Shown here: positions 1 to 9,290 of the stretch, piece by piece
Layout: every line of letters begins with the position of its first letter
Position numbering within the stretch: position 1 is the stretch's first letter
The notes under the pieces: model-generated
What the model was told of the DNA's origin: nothing
Seen by the model: the letters and a program-made list of their open reading frames with translations, nothing else
Databases searched by the model: none
Source of the DNA: Dermatophagoides farinae
Lineage: Eukaryota; Arthropoda; Arachnida; Sarcoptiformes; Pyroglyphidae
DNA length: 64,000 bases
Direction of reading: 5' to 3'
NCBI RefSeq assembly: GCF_024713945.1
Contig: NC_134682.1
Coordinates: 1 to 64,000 of the forward strand
Program-made: the position numbers and the translations under genes

Positions 1-389
1 AACCTAACCAGATCAAAAGTGTAACCAACCTAACCTAACCTAACCTAACCTAACCTAACCTAACCTAACCTAACCTAACCTAACCTAACCAACCTAACCT
101 AACCTAACCTAACCTAACCTAACCTAACCTAACCTAACCTAACCTAACCCAACCTAACCTAACCTAACCTAACCTAACCTAACCTAACCTAACCTAACCT
201 AACCTAACCTAACCTAACCTAACCTAACCTAACCTAACCAACCTAACCAACCTAACCTAACCTAACCAACCTAACCTAACCTAACCTAACCTAACCTAAC
301 CAACCTAACCTAACCTAACCTAACCTAACCTAACCTAACCTAACCTAACCTAACCTAACCTAACCTAACCTAACCTAACCTAACCTAAC
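1..389. repeat. Terminal telomere array (AACCT)n
   Basis: Nearly pure AACCT repeats, the C-rich strand of the TTAGG telomere repeat typical of arthropods. Occasional AACCAACCT variants and one AACCCAACCT variant interrupt it, and a short unrelated bit (about positions 11-27) lies near the tip. The C-rich strand runs 5' to 3' inwards, as expected for a left chromosome end. Only about 390 bp remain before the first retroelement, so the outer telomere is probably clipped by the assembly. Confidence 0.97.
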
Positions 390-1139
390 AACCTTGGTGC
401 ACTGGTCCATCTAATGAAAAAAGATGCCAACAAAATTGAAAATTTGGCGAAGAAAATTCTTAGCTCGTGTACAAACAAAGTGGCAATCGTATGGAGAAAA
501 GCTGACCGTGCCGATGATATTTACCGGAAAAGTAAAAAGATTGCCAAACGAATAGCCAACTCTAATCACTCGTTCGTTTATAAACTGATTCCAATGGCCA
601 ATGTCAAGAGAATGACACATACAAACATCCTCTCAGAATGGGACGAAATGTATCGGACGAATAAGTTTGGCTCCACTGTGAAATCAATCTGCCCTACTGT
701 TGGTAATGCTAGGCAGTTTGCCCCATTTTCGAACTTTTGGTTATCACAAACGTTGACAGGCCATGGGCAATTTGGTGAACATTTAAAACGTTTTGGCTTT
801 ATTGATGATGCAAAATGTCCTTGTGGATATCCAAATCAAAGTGTGCTCCATATGATTAATGATTGTTCCCTGGCCAATCGATTACGAAGTGATTTTATTG
901 CGGCAAAAAGAAGGGCAATCAGTGATAATGAACGACTAAAAATTACCGCCACTTTTTATGAACAACTGGCCATGATGGTTGACATGTATCGATCCAATCT
1001 TCACCGGCAAATGATCTACGATACACATGATTGATCCACTGGCAAATGTAAACAATGTATGGTAACATAGTTACCTTTTGAAACAACAGATGGCAGCACT
1101 ATCGACAAAAACAAACAAAAAAAAAATAATAATAATAAC
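390..1139 (+). mobile_element. 5'-truncated non-LTR retrotransposon in telomere repeat
   Basis: A fragment abutting (AACCT)n on its left that contains the last 206 codons of a LINE ORF2 (414-1034), a short 3' UTR and an A-rich/AAT-rich tail at about 1107-1138. The 3' UTR contains a perfect hairpin, GGTAAC-ATA-GTTACC, at 1061-1075. Position inside the telomere and orientation (3' end toward the centromere) resemble telomere-targeted LINEs (TRAS/SART of moths) and fly HeT-A. The right border is inferred from the tail; no AACCT separates it from the next element. Confidence 0.65.
414..1034 (+). CDS. LINE ORF2 C-terminal remnant (CCHC end)
   Basis: 206 residues, intact to a natural stop but with no reverse transcriptase upstream, so it is the tail of a 5'-truncated ORF2. 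Diagnostic features are the stretch LSQTLTGHGQFGEHLKRFGF followed by a C-x-C-x8-H-x4-C finger (CPCGYPNQSVLHMINDC). This arrangement is typical of the region after RT/RNase H in R1/TRAS/jockey/I-type LINEs. The first Met is only the first one in the surviving frame. It is probably not expressed as a protein. Family level is sound; the clade is an inference. Confidence 0.75.
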   Translation: MKKDANKIENLAKKILSSCTNKVAIVWRKADRADDIYRKSKKIAKRIANSNHSFVYKLIPMANVKRMTHTNILSEWDEMYRTNKFGSTVKSICPTVGNARQFAPFSNFWLSQTLTGHGQFGEHLKRFGFIDDAKCPCGYPNQSVLHMINDCSLANRLRSDFIAAKRRAISDNERLKITATFYEQLAMMVDMYRSNLHRQMIYDTHD

Positions 1140-2972
1140 ATGTACAGCTGGCCTCTGTTTTCATCAATTTGCCCACATATCATCATCAATATCAATGAAT
1201 CAAACGTATCGTCGAATATGAAGTGGAGATACAAACGATGGTCTATCAGCTTGATGTATGATTTAAATTATTGCTTCATCATTTCCATCATCACCATCAT
1301 TTATGGCATCGAATTCCCGGAACGTCCAACTGGCCTCCCGATATGCACATGTGACACAGGATACTTGATTTTACGATTTTACTATTTATTTATTTTATTT
1401 ACTTATTTATTTATTTATTCATCTTGATACCACATGCAACACACTACACAGATCGGGAGGTCGGGGTACAACGAGTAGGGCAGGCACCCGTAAAAAAGCC
1501 ATCGATTGTTACCCGTTCCGGTTGGAACCACGTGAAAATTTCAAAAATATGGACAGTAAATTGCATCACCATCATCATTTGGTCTATTCATATTATCAGT
1601 TAAGTGCTACGGCCGTTCATCATCATTTTCCATCAAATTGCCTATTCGTGTTATCAGTTAAGCGCCATGGCAAATTCTCATCATCATCATCACGGTACTG
1701 CCAATTCGTGTTATCAGTTAAGCGCTACGGCATACACAGTACCATTCAAATCGATTGTAAACTGCAGTCACCCCCTTGGCAACGAAACAACGTGGTATCG
1801 TCCTGATGCATTGCTCAAGATAATGTTGTTGTCAAGGCTTTTAAAATAGTGCTCGACTCATGTTGTGATAAACAACACGCATGATCATCATCAGTACAAT
1901 AAATGATTGAACATTAATTTCGACCACACATCATGATAAATCGAGCATGGCATTTTCATCTCAACAACGTGTATAAAAACCACGCTGAAATTGTTCATCA
2001 TTATCAATCAGCCTTTTTTGTGTGTGGCATGCTGTCGAAATTTTCACTGATCATCATCATATACTTTTCGTCTATGTGCGTCGTGAATTTTGACCTGCAA
2101 ATTTTAAATTGTGCTGAAATTTTTAATCTGTGATCGTGTTCGTCGAATTGTGTGGCTGTGACCTACGTTTTTCGTGTCCCGTCACCTTCCCATTTACTGT
2201 GTGATTTTTTGAACATTGACATTGTGATTTTGTCGATCTTTCACCTGTGTTTTGTGCTTCGAGTCGGCTGGTGCAAATGGCCCAGACCAAAAGAAAAGGC
2301 AGATCACCTAACGACGATATGGAGCGAGGAATGAAGCAACCACGTGATCATGCAAATGTGAAAACAACGACTTCCTTCGGGAAAGTTTCGACACAGGGAA
2401 CCAGCAAGCAGCCGAATGAACCACTCATCACCATCGATGACACTTCTGATTCCGGCGACGATGCTGCCACATTCTCATCCATTCCTGAATCCAATGCCGA
2501 TAAAAAAATCCTCTCCACCACCATAACGAATGTCGAATCGGCTCAATTGGCCCTTAAAGAATTCATGGACGTAAATGGCACGATTAAGGATTCCACCAAA
2601 CTACGTGTGATTGCCGTCTTACAAATGGTTTCGGATCTTCAACAAGAAATCTTCACCTGTATTGTTAAAATGATGGCCGCCCAAAGATATTTAAACCTGG
2701 GTAATGTCGAATCAATTGTTGGTAATGGAAATTCTGAAAACATCCGTCGACAACACCAAAATTCATTCTCTTTTTGCCAGATAAAAATTTCTTTTATTTT
2801 TCTTTTCTTTTATTCTATTCTGTTAAATTTTTTCATTTTTCATTCTGGCTTCACGATGTCAACCCGAATTCTTGATTTCATTTTTGTATCATGTTTTTAA
2901 TGATTGGCCATCGCCGATCAAATTCAATTTGGTTAATAAATAAATTCAATTTAAAAAAAAAAAAAAAAAAAA
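1140..2972 (+). mobile_element. Internally deleted telomeric non-LTR element, poly(A) joined to AACCT
   Basis: About 1.8 kb ending in a 20-nt poly(A) (2953-2972) that continues directly into AACCT repeats. The 5' part has a roughly 59-bp motif present three times (about 1581-1731, core TTATCAGTTAAG), like tandem 5'-UTR promoter monomers of LINEs. An ORF1-like head starts at 2277. The 3' UTR carries hairpin GATTGGC-CATC-GCCGATC at 2902-2919, then AATAAATAAA, then the tail. No RT is present, so it looks like a non-autonomous derivative keeping only the 5' leader, ORF1 start and 3' end. The left border is uncertain. Confidence 0.65.
2277..2900 (+). CDS. ORF1-like protein head of telomeric element
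   Basis: Starts at the ATG of MAQTKRKGRSPNDD; an in-frame ATG lies 30 nt upstream (2247). A basic start is followed by an acidic Ser/Thr stretch (about residues 45-75) and a helical segment around LALKEFMDVNGTIKDSTK, possibly coiled coil as in LINE ORF1 proteins. The last ~60 residues (Phe/Ile/Leu-rich) look like translated 3' UTR rather than protein. It shares the pattern K-R-K-x-x-SPN near its start with the ORF at 3411, supporting one family. No zinc knuckle or RRM is seen. Function is inferred from position only. Confidence 0.45.
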   Translation: MAQTKRKGRSPNDDMERGMKQPRDHANVKTTTSFGKVSTQGTSKQPNEPLITIDDTSDSGDDAATFSSIPESNADKKILSTTITNVESAQLALKEFMDVNGTIKDSTKLRVIAVLQMVSDLQQEIFTCIVKMMAAQRYLNLGNVESIVGNGNSENIRRQHQNSFSFCQIKISFIFLFFYSILLNFFIFHSGFTMSTRILDFIFVSCF

Positions 2973-3203
2973 CCTAACCTAACCTAACCTAACCTAACCA
3001 ACCTAACCAACCTAAGGTTGAATTGGTATAAGTTTGATTGTGCGGGACCTAAACCTACTGAAATAAAACCTCTACCACCAACACAACTAACCTAACCAAC
3101 CTAACCTAACCTAACCTAACCTAACCAACCAACCTAACCTAACCTAACCCAACCTAACCCAACCTAACCTAACCTAACCTAACCTAACCTAACCAACCTA
3201 ACC
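2971..3203. repeat. Interstitial telomere repeats with 75-bp insert
   Basis: AACCT repeats begin at the poly(A) of the preceding element and run to the next one. They are split by about 75 bp of non-telomeric sequence (about 3016-3090) beginning GGTTGAATTGGTATAAG, which has no poly(A) and no visible duplication. Variants AACCAACCT and AACCCAACCT are frequent. Confidence 0.9.
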
Positions 3204-3865
3204 ATATTTTTATGTTGTGTTGAAAATTTTGTTGCATACTTATATTTTGTTCGTACAAATTACATTGTGATCGTGTGTGCTGTGACATTTCACCGTGTGT
3301 CCCATCACCATCCAATCCATTTGTGTGATTCGTGCAACCATCATCACCATCGTCATCATCGTCATTCGGCCCATACACCTGTGTCCGTGGTCTGGCCAGG
3401 GTTCGTAATCATGGTCATTGGCAAGCGAAAGGATGTGTCGCCGAATGTGGAATTGCAACCGGATTCCAAGCAATTTGTTGTTAATCCCTCAACCCAGTTT
3501 TGGCATGCGACGTTTGGATTTGCATTGATCAAACCACCCGCACCACTACGTACCGGACATATTCAACATATCTTGGAATTGGAAAAGACTGGCCGACCAA
3601 CCACCATGAACATTTTGAGCAAGCTGTCCCATCTGGGCCTGGCCTCGAATCATTATCATCATCATCACGAGAAAAAAACCTCGTTTATTTTTTTTTTATA
3701 TTTATTTTACTTTTTATTGTTATTTTCTTTTTCTTTTTCTTTTTCATTTTTTTTTTTTTTTAATTCAAGATAATAGTCCTGTTCCAGGATAATAATTGTA
3801 TTTTATTGAAAATAATGACCGGCCATTGCCGGTCTTTTTCTGGATATAATAAAATTTCATTTCAA

Positions 3866-3902
<37 letters not shown>
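3204..3902 (+). mobile_element. Short telomeric non-LTR element with strong 3' hairpin
   Basis: It is flanked by AACCT on both sides and ends in about 32 A. It contains a leader, an ORF1-like head (ATG at 3411, MVIGKRKDVSPN), a CAT-rich and T-rich stretch, and the hairpin GACCGGC-CATT-GCCGGTC at 3817-3834, followed by AATAAA-like sequence and the tail. It has the same architecture as the element before it: 5' leader, ORF1 start and 3' end, no RT. Unit 1 of the tandem duplication begins inside it (3519), and its 3' half recurs at 12343-12724. Confidence 0.7.
3411..3773 (+). CDS. ORF1-like head of short telomeric element
   Basis: An open frame of 120 residues from the ATG MVIGKRKDVSPNVELQ. The first ~80 residues look like protein (ALIKPPAPLRTGHIQHILEL, then MNILSKLSHLGLASN). 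After a His run the frame runs into T-rich 3' UTR translated as Phe, so the real product is probably truncated by the internal deletion. Unit 2 repeats the part from ALIKPP onward (12347-12616). No known domain is recognised. Confidence 0.35.
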   Translation: MVIGKRKDVSPNVELQPDSKQFVVNPSTQFWHATFGFALIKPPAPLRTGHIQHILELEKTGRPTTMNILSKLSHLGLASNHYHHHHEKKTSFIFFLYLFYFLLLFSFSFSFSFFFFFNSR

Positions 3903-3906
<4 letters not shown>

Positions 3907-3912
3907 AACCTA

Positions 3913-4066
3913 TTTCAAATTTTTATTTATTAGTTTATATTTTTTTTTCTTTTATTTTATTCTTTGTTTTCTTTTTCCTTATCATTGTATCGAATCCTTT
4001 ATATGGGCCATTGCCGACCTTTTTAAATGAATAATAAAATTATTTTTCTTTTTAAAAAAAAAAAAA
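3913..4066 (+). mobile_element. Heavily 5'-truncated telomeric element tail
   Basis: About 150 bp of T-rich 3' UTR with a degenerate version of the shared hairpin (GGC-CATT-GCC core at about 4006-4015), an AATAAAA signal and a poly(A) of about 14 that enters AACCT repeats. Only two AACCT units separate it from the preceding tail. It shows repeated insertion into very short telomere stretches. Confidence 0.7.
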
Positions 4067-4093
4067 ACCTAAACCTAACCCCCAACCTAACCT

Positions 4094-4200
4094 CACTCGC
4101 TTCGCTCGTGAGGTTTTGCTCGAAAGGCTAACCTCCGGGACATCGCAAAACCGTCACTCGCTTCGCTCGTGAGGTTTTGCTCGATTGTCCTCTCGGGAAT
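4094..4200. repeat. Palindromic GCGAAGCG repeat block, unit 1
   Basis: Two copies about 60 bp apart of a hairpin-prone segment, CTCACTCGCTTCGCTCGTGAG (stem CTCAC/GTGAG around a CG-rich loop), each followed by GTTTTGCTCG. It lies just inside the last AACCT repeats. CG-rich against an AT-rich background. The corresponding block in unit 2 is at 13126-13225. Confidence 0.7.
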
Positions 4201-4384
4201 TTGGCCACCGATAATCATTGTGTAAATATCCAAGCAGTTCATTGCATTAATATCAAAAAACAACCAATAAATATTCACAAAACAATCGATTCCGGAAATA
4301 ACTGATAGTTATACCGCAAAACTATGAATATTATGGTGAGGTTTAAATAAACCTTTGATTTAGGAGGAAAATTGGTGAGGTTTA

Positions 4385-4905
4385 AATAAACCTTAAATGT
4401 AGCAAAAAAAAAATTTGAAACACTAGCAAAAAAATGATACAGTAGCAAAAAAAAAAATTTAATACAGTATCAATTTGAAATTGATACAGTGGCAAAAAAA
4501 TTGATACAAAAACGATACTGTAGCAATTTGAAATTGATACAGTAGCAAAAAAAATTGATACAAAAACGATACTGTAGCAATTTAAAATGTAGCAAAAAAA
4601 AATTTGATACAGTAGCAATTTGAAATGGATCAAAATTTTGATACTGTAGCAAAAAAAATTGATACAGTAATACAGTACAGAATAAAATTGATACAAAAAT
4701 GATACTGTAGCAATTAAAAATGCTACAAAAACGCTACAATTGATTTAAAAAGATACTGTAGCAAAAAAGATACTGTAGCAAATATAAAGATACATTACAA
4801 CTGATACTTTTTAGCTACAATTTAAATTGATACAAAGTATCAAAATACCAAAAATTAAAAAATGGCTACAAATATTTTCAACAGATACTGTACCCATATA
4901 ACAAA
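4385..4905. repeat. Degenerate GATACTGTAGC repeat field, unit 1
   Basis: Around 500 bp built from variants of GATACTGTAGCAAAAAAA and its near-inverse GATACAGTAGC, separated by A runs and AATTTAAA/AATTTGAAA spacers. Because GATACTGTAGC and GCTACAGTATC are reverse complements, both orientations occur and local hairpins are possible. A second, sparser patch lies at about 5400-5560. No ORF of interest; frames through it are low-complexity Phe/Tyr/Ile. Confidence 0.8.
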
Positions 4906-6083
4906 TAAATATCATAGATTAAACGTTCTCACTCAAATTCACCAACAATAATTGTAATTTATTATTCTTTTTAGATTCGTTTATATAGTAATTTCAGAAT
5001 TACAATTTGTTTTGTTTTACATCGGATGTTCAAATGCCACATTACCATTTTGGTAATTTGTGTCATTTGTTACAGTCATGACAGGATGTTTTACATTTAT
5101 TAATGCCAAGTAACGTCTTATATGAATGGCGACCGAGGTGGTGTGGTTTCGAGTTTTATATATGTGTGTGGTGATTGGTGTTTATGTTTGGTGATTCTGA
5201 TGATTGTTTTTTATGATGTGATTATAATTCAATTTTGATTTAATAAAAAATAAAATTATATTTTAAAAATATTCATATAATTTCTACAATTAAAATTCAA
5301 TTTTGATGTGTTCACCACATCCTTTGATGATCGGATGTTTAATCGATCATTTCGATTTCCATTTTCGGTATTGTTATGATTTTACGAAATCATAACAATT
5401 CCCTGGCACCCATTTCTCAAATTAATAAAACACTGTATCAAGTAAAAGTATCCAAATAAAAATGTATCAAAAAATGTTACAAAACAATTGATACTGTAAC
5501 GAATGAAAAAGATACATAAAAAACGATACAATGTATCAAAAAAAGGTACAGAAACGTTCGCACAACGGTTGAAAAGGTGAACTTTATTAGTCAACTAATA
5601 AAAGGTTAAACAACAAGTGTGTCCTGTGTTTCGTGTCATGATTTATATACATGTCGTGTCCTTTGTGTGTGTGACATTAGTAGTAGTGGTGGTGTTGTGT
5701 AATGTGTGGTTTTTTTTAAATTTTAAAGGAGCATGACTCCTGATTTTATTTAAAATTATTAAAAAAATAATGAAAATATAAATACAAGAAAAAAAACAGA
5801 AACAAAAAATCTTACAATATTGATAAACATGTAAATAAAAGATAAAAGACTGAGAAAAGAGCTTTAAACGATAAATTTTAAGCATTTATTCATGTTACAA
5901 AAATGTAACTGCACTTTTGAACAAAATGAAAATTGTAAAAAAACACGTGAGTGTTGTTTTTTCTGTTTTTTTTCTTCTTTTTGTGTGACTTTTTCATTAA
6001 TATTCAATTTACTGTGATGATCAAATGTTCTAAAAAAAACATTAATAAAAAATAAAAAATAAAAGTTATCTTTAATTCGTTCT

Positions 6084-6443
6084 TCATTTTAATCTGTTGT
6101 GAATAAATTTTTTACAACATTCATTTCCCTTAAACGTTGGTGGATGAGGTAATAGAAATAATTTATTTTTATTTATTAATTTTTCAATTGCGGAAATCAA
6201 GTGATCATTACTATTAATTTCGAAATTGTTCATAATATCTTCGAACATGGGACATGTGATGATATGGTTGTAATTTTGTTGAGAATCGCATTCTGGGCAA
6301 TTCGGTGATATTCCAATTTTTCTTCTGTTATACAGGTACGCCCTTGAATTCTCTTGCACTCTTTCGAATTCTTCCATAAACGTTTCAATAGACTCCGACT
6401 CATCGTATCTATTCAGTCGTTCCACGTACTGTTGAGGATGCAC
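6084..6443 (-). pseudogene. LINE ORF2 C-terminal remnant, unit 1
   Basis: A minus-strand frame of 119 residues with a C-x2-C-x7-H-x3-C finger (CPECDSQQNYNHIITC) after a helical Arg/Glu-rich stretch. This is the C-terminal ORF2 signature of a second LINE lineage, different from that at 414-1034 (C-x-C-x8-H-x4-C). Relative to unit 2 a short indel near 6150 alters the last ~25 residues; unit 2 has the ending KNKFSDFYYLIHQRLREMN. No RT domain is left. Opposite in orientation to the telomeric elements. Confidence 0.65.
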
Positions 6444-7302
6444 AGTAAATTTTGATTGGAATGAACTCGATGTTGAAAAAGAAAATGAATTTTAATAAAC
6501 AAAAGAAATTACGAAAAAATCAATTGTGTCTTGTGTGTATGTGACTCGAACGGCGTGAACATCGAATGTGTCACCATGTGTCTCGAATGTCTTTGTGTCT
6601 TTTTGAAAAAACCGTTGAGCGAGCGCTTATGTGTATCTTTGTACGAAAGGATTCAACGAGCCAATAGTGTGAGAAGCTTGCGCGCGACTTTTGAATTTCG
6701 TTGTGGAATCATTCATATATGACGATTCTTATCCGAATTATGCTGCAGAGGATGAACGATAACAAAATTACGTTTAGAAAAAATGGTTTTTATTAATAAA
6801 TCATAAGGCTGCAGGCCTACATCCAAACTGAGGTTTTGCGAAGGACATGTCAGAGTGTCCTGATTGATTTCAGGGCCAATAGGGAATTCCCTGTTGACCT
6901 GGAGGAGATCATGGACGATCTCTGAGTTTTTCATTGTTTATTTATTTGTTGTTAACATTTCCGATTATTATTGTTATGTTTCGACATTGTTAGAAGTGAA
7001 TAAATAAAATTTCTGTTAATTAATAAATCATGAAAATTAATTATAAATTTTAACACCAAATCAAAGTTTGAAACACGTGTATTTTAAGCAAGGCAAAATC
7101 ATACAATGCCAATATAATAATTCATAGATATCGTTATTTAACAATATTTTTAACACGTACTATGTTGATTGGACGTTGAAACAGTATTAGTGCCCGTAGA
7201 AGTCATACTTTTTGTTTCCATAAAAATCGATGATTAGAATATTGAAACATTGAAACAATAAAATTATTTTTTGAAGAATTTTTTCCCCCTACCACCATGT
7301 GT

Positions 7303-7610
7303 TGTAGCCTAGAGGATGAAGGACACGAGTTAAAGATAGCAATGGTTCAGAATCGAGAAAATAACAATCCAACCTAACACGATTTCAGAATAGGACACGA
7401 GTTAAAGATAGCAATGGTTCAAAACACATAAAAAAACAAAGTTTATTTTCAATTGTCGTGAAGACAATTGTAAGAAATCGAATTTATTGATATCAAACTC
7501 GGTGATGATGTTCACGTGCTCGTGTCAATTGATTGTCGACTCGGAACATTCGGTCTAAATGGGAGAGGGTGGAAATAGGTAGGAGCATGCGCAGCCAGTT
7601 GACTGCTACA
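7303..7610 (-). mobile_element. LTR of a BEL/Pao-like element, unit 1
   Basis: A minus-oriented fossil LTR of about 0.3 kb with TGTAG...CTACA ends and an internal AATAAA. Its 5' ~45 nt (TGTAGCAGTCAACTGGCTGC and on) match the solo LTRs at 8240 and 10743, so they belong to related subfamilies. Family assignment rests on the BEL/Pao coding relics next to it. Broken and old. Confidence 0.55.
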
Positions 7611-7618
7611 CAATATTA

Positions 7619-7865
7619 ATATTTTTTTTAATTATCTTTATTGAAAGGCGGCAATGGCCACCAAAAATCAAAAGTTAATATAATTCACACGAATAAAAAC
7701 ATACACGAGATATGACAAAAATCACAGGCTTAGTATGATTAGAAAAACCCAGCCTTAAATATGTTCTGAGCCAGGAAATGGCTGACTCAAGGACACAACG
7801 TGACGAGCGTTCATAGATAACGCTACAGAATGAAAAAACTGTTGTTTAATTCAAGTTAGTATTAT
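7619..7865 (-). mobile_element. Non-LTR 3' end with shared hairpin, minus strand, unit 1
   Basis: Read on the minus strand, this ends in hairpin GGTGGC-CATT-GCCGCC (plus positions 7647-7662), then TTTCAATAAAG and an A-rich tail near 7622-7630. It is the same 3'-end design as the telomeric elements but outside AACCT repeats and in the other orientation. The unit 2 copy is at about 16692-16935, where one stem base differs (CCACC side, GACC instead of GGCC). The element could be a SINE using the same 3' end; no ORF is seen. Confidence 0.5.
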
Positions 7866-7872
7866 CAACAAA

Positions 7873-8199
7873 TCAAAAAATACAAAAACTTTTGCCTTCT
7901 TTTGTGCCGGCGTTTCTTTTTCCAACTGATTGGAAAAAGACGTTGTTCAAAGCGACCAATGCTGCATTCGCGTTTAAAGAATTGACTACTTCGATTTTGA
8001 TCATACGCGAAACAAGACAAGTGACCAATAAACCATAAAACTTTTTCCCGTTTCTGTATCGTAAGGGACTAAAGAAATCATTACTGACAGCTTCGAATGG
8101 ACGAGTAAATGGTTCAAATGGAAATATGGATTCATCTGACCAAAGAATGTTGTCGAATAGATTTTGATTTTCTTCCTTCCAACCTAGCATAATAATCAA
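7873..8199 (-). pseudogene. Chimeric frame: mariner-like transposase joined to BEL/Pao integrase relic, unit 1
   Basis: A 108-codon open frame. The first ~27 residues (LGWKEENQNLFDNILWSDES) match the middle of a Tc1/mariner-type transposase around its second catalytic Asp. The rest (YRNGKKFYGLLVTCLVSRMI, then VVNSLNANAALVALNN) resembles the integrase core of BEL/Pao retroelements. It is therefore a fossil junction of two element types, not a working enzyme. Unit 2 (16946-17272) encodes the same residues. Confidence 0.55.
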
Positions 8200-8239
8200 A
8201 TTTAACTCAATTCAACCAATTCAATGCAATCTAACCTAG

Positions 8240-8444
8240 TGTAGCAGTCAACTGGCTGCGCACGCTCCTGCCTATTGCCACCTCTTCCTATTTCGACCGA
8301 GAATGTCGGTGAGAGAAACGAGCATGTTTCCAACCGAAAAATTCCGAGTCAGCATACAATTGAACACACACACACGAACACACACAGTGATTTCGTTTCC
8401 AATAAAATTCAAAATTCGATTCAAAACTTGTCGACATCACGACA
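8240..8444 (+). mobile_element. Solo LTR with 4-bp TSD (CTAG), unit 1 only
   Basis: 205 bp starting TGTAGCAG and ending CGACA, flanked by CTAG at 8236-8239 and 8445-8448. Unit 2 has the uninterrupted site (AACCTAG-CATAATTTC near 17310), so this insertion followed the duplication or was lost cleanly from unit 2. It contains AATAAAA and an ACAC-rich middle. It lies inside the mariner-like transposase relic. Confidence 0.85.
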
Positions 8445-8544
8445 CTAGCATAATTTCAGAAAATTCCATTCGGCGATCACAATCTTCCGGAAACAATTGC
8501 TGAACAAAATGTGGCTTCCATGGCCGATAATTTAGTTCACGGAC

Positions 8545-9290
8545 TTACTTGGTTGGATGTTGATTGAAAAAATCCCGAACTATTTTAACGTTGCTTTCCG
8601 ATGATGACAATGATGTACGGCCACTGTTTTCCGTTCCGAATCTACAACCACTCCTGTTCGTATCGTATTTAACGCTTCTTATGGCCGAGAAGCTTCGCTC
8701 AATAGTGTGCTCTGGAAAGGTTCCGTTATTGGTTTGGATGTTTTTCCTCATTTAATTAGAATAAGATTATTCAAATATCTTTGCACCGCTGATCTGAGAA
8801 AAGCTTTTTTACAAATTTCGATTCATCCCGAACATCGTAAATATCTTCGTTTGTTGTGGAAAGAGAAGGATAATCAGATCAAGAAATACGAGATGACAGT
8901 TCTTCCTTTTGGTGTCATCTCTTCGCCAGCAATTCTTCCTCAAGTTGTGGATAAAATGGTTCAGACTATTGGTAATAATTCTTCTCGAAAAATGCTCACT
9001 GGTGTCACTTATATGGATGACCTGCTCATTGGTTCCAACGATATTGATGACGCGTCAATGTATTGTTGATGCTGAACGAACATTTAATTCTTCTGGTTTC
9101 GAGATCCACAAAATCTATTCTAATGCGTCGATTTCTGATGAAGCGTCTCCTGATAGTTCTGGACTATTGGGCCTGTCTTAGCTAAGCGTATTCTATTATC
9201 GATAATTGGCCGTATTTTCGATCCTTTAGGATTGATTGATCCCCTGAAGCTCCAATTACGTTTAGTTGTATTTTAATGCAGTAATAATAA
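8545..9290 (+). mobile_element. BEL/Pao reverse transcriptase relic, unit 1
   Basis: Fossil coding piece of a BEL/Pao LTR retroelement: RT segments (TADLRKAFLQISIHPEHRKY, VLPFGVISSPAIL, YMDDLLIGSND) and the RT/RNase H joining region with FDPLGLIDP. It is broken in several places and lacks gag, protease and most of the RNase H and integrase. The unit 2 copy lies at 17466-18215. A third copy of its tail follows at 10441-10715. Confidence 0.75.

Noticed and set aside
1522-1849. Two overlapping plus-strand frames with His runs
   Set aside because: They arise from CAT repeats and the ~59-bp tandem leader repeats of a telomeric element; no codon or domain signal.
6531-6722. 63-codon frame with many Cys, repeated at 15510-15701
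   Set aside because: Near-identical only because of the duplication; no signal peptide, domain or splice context.
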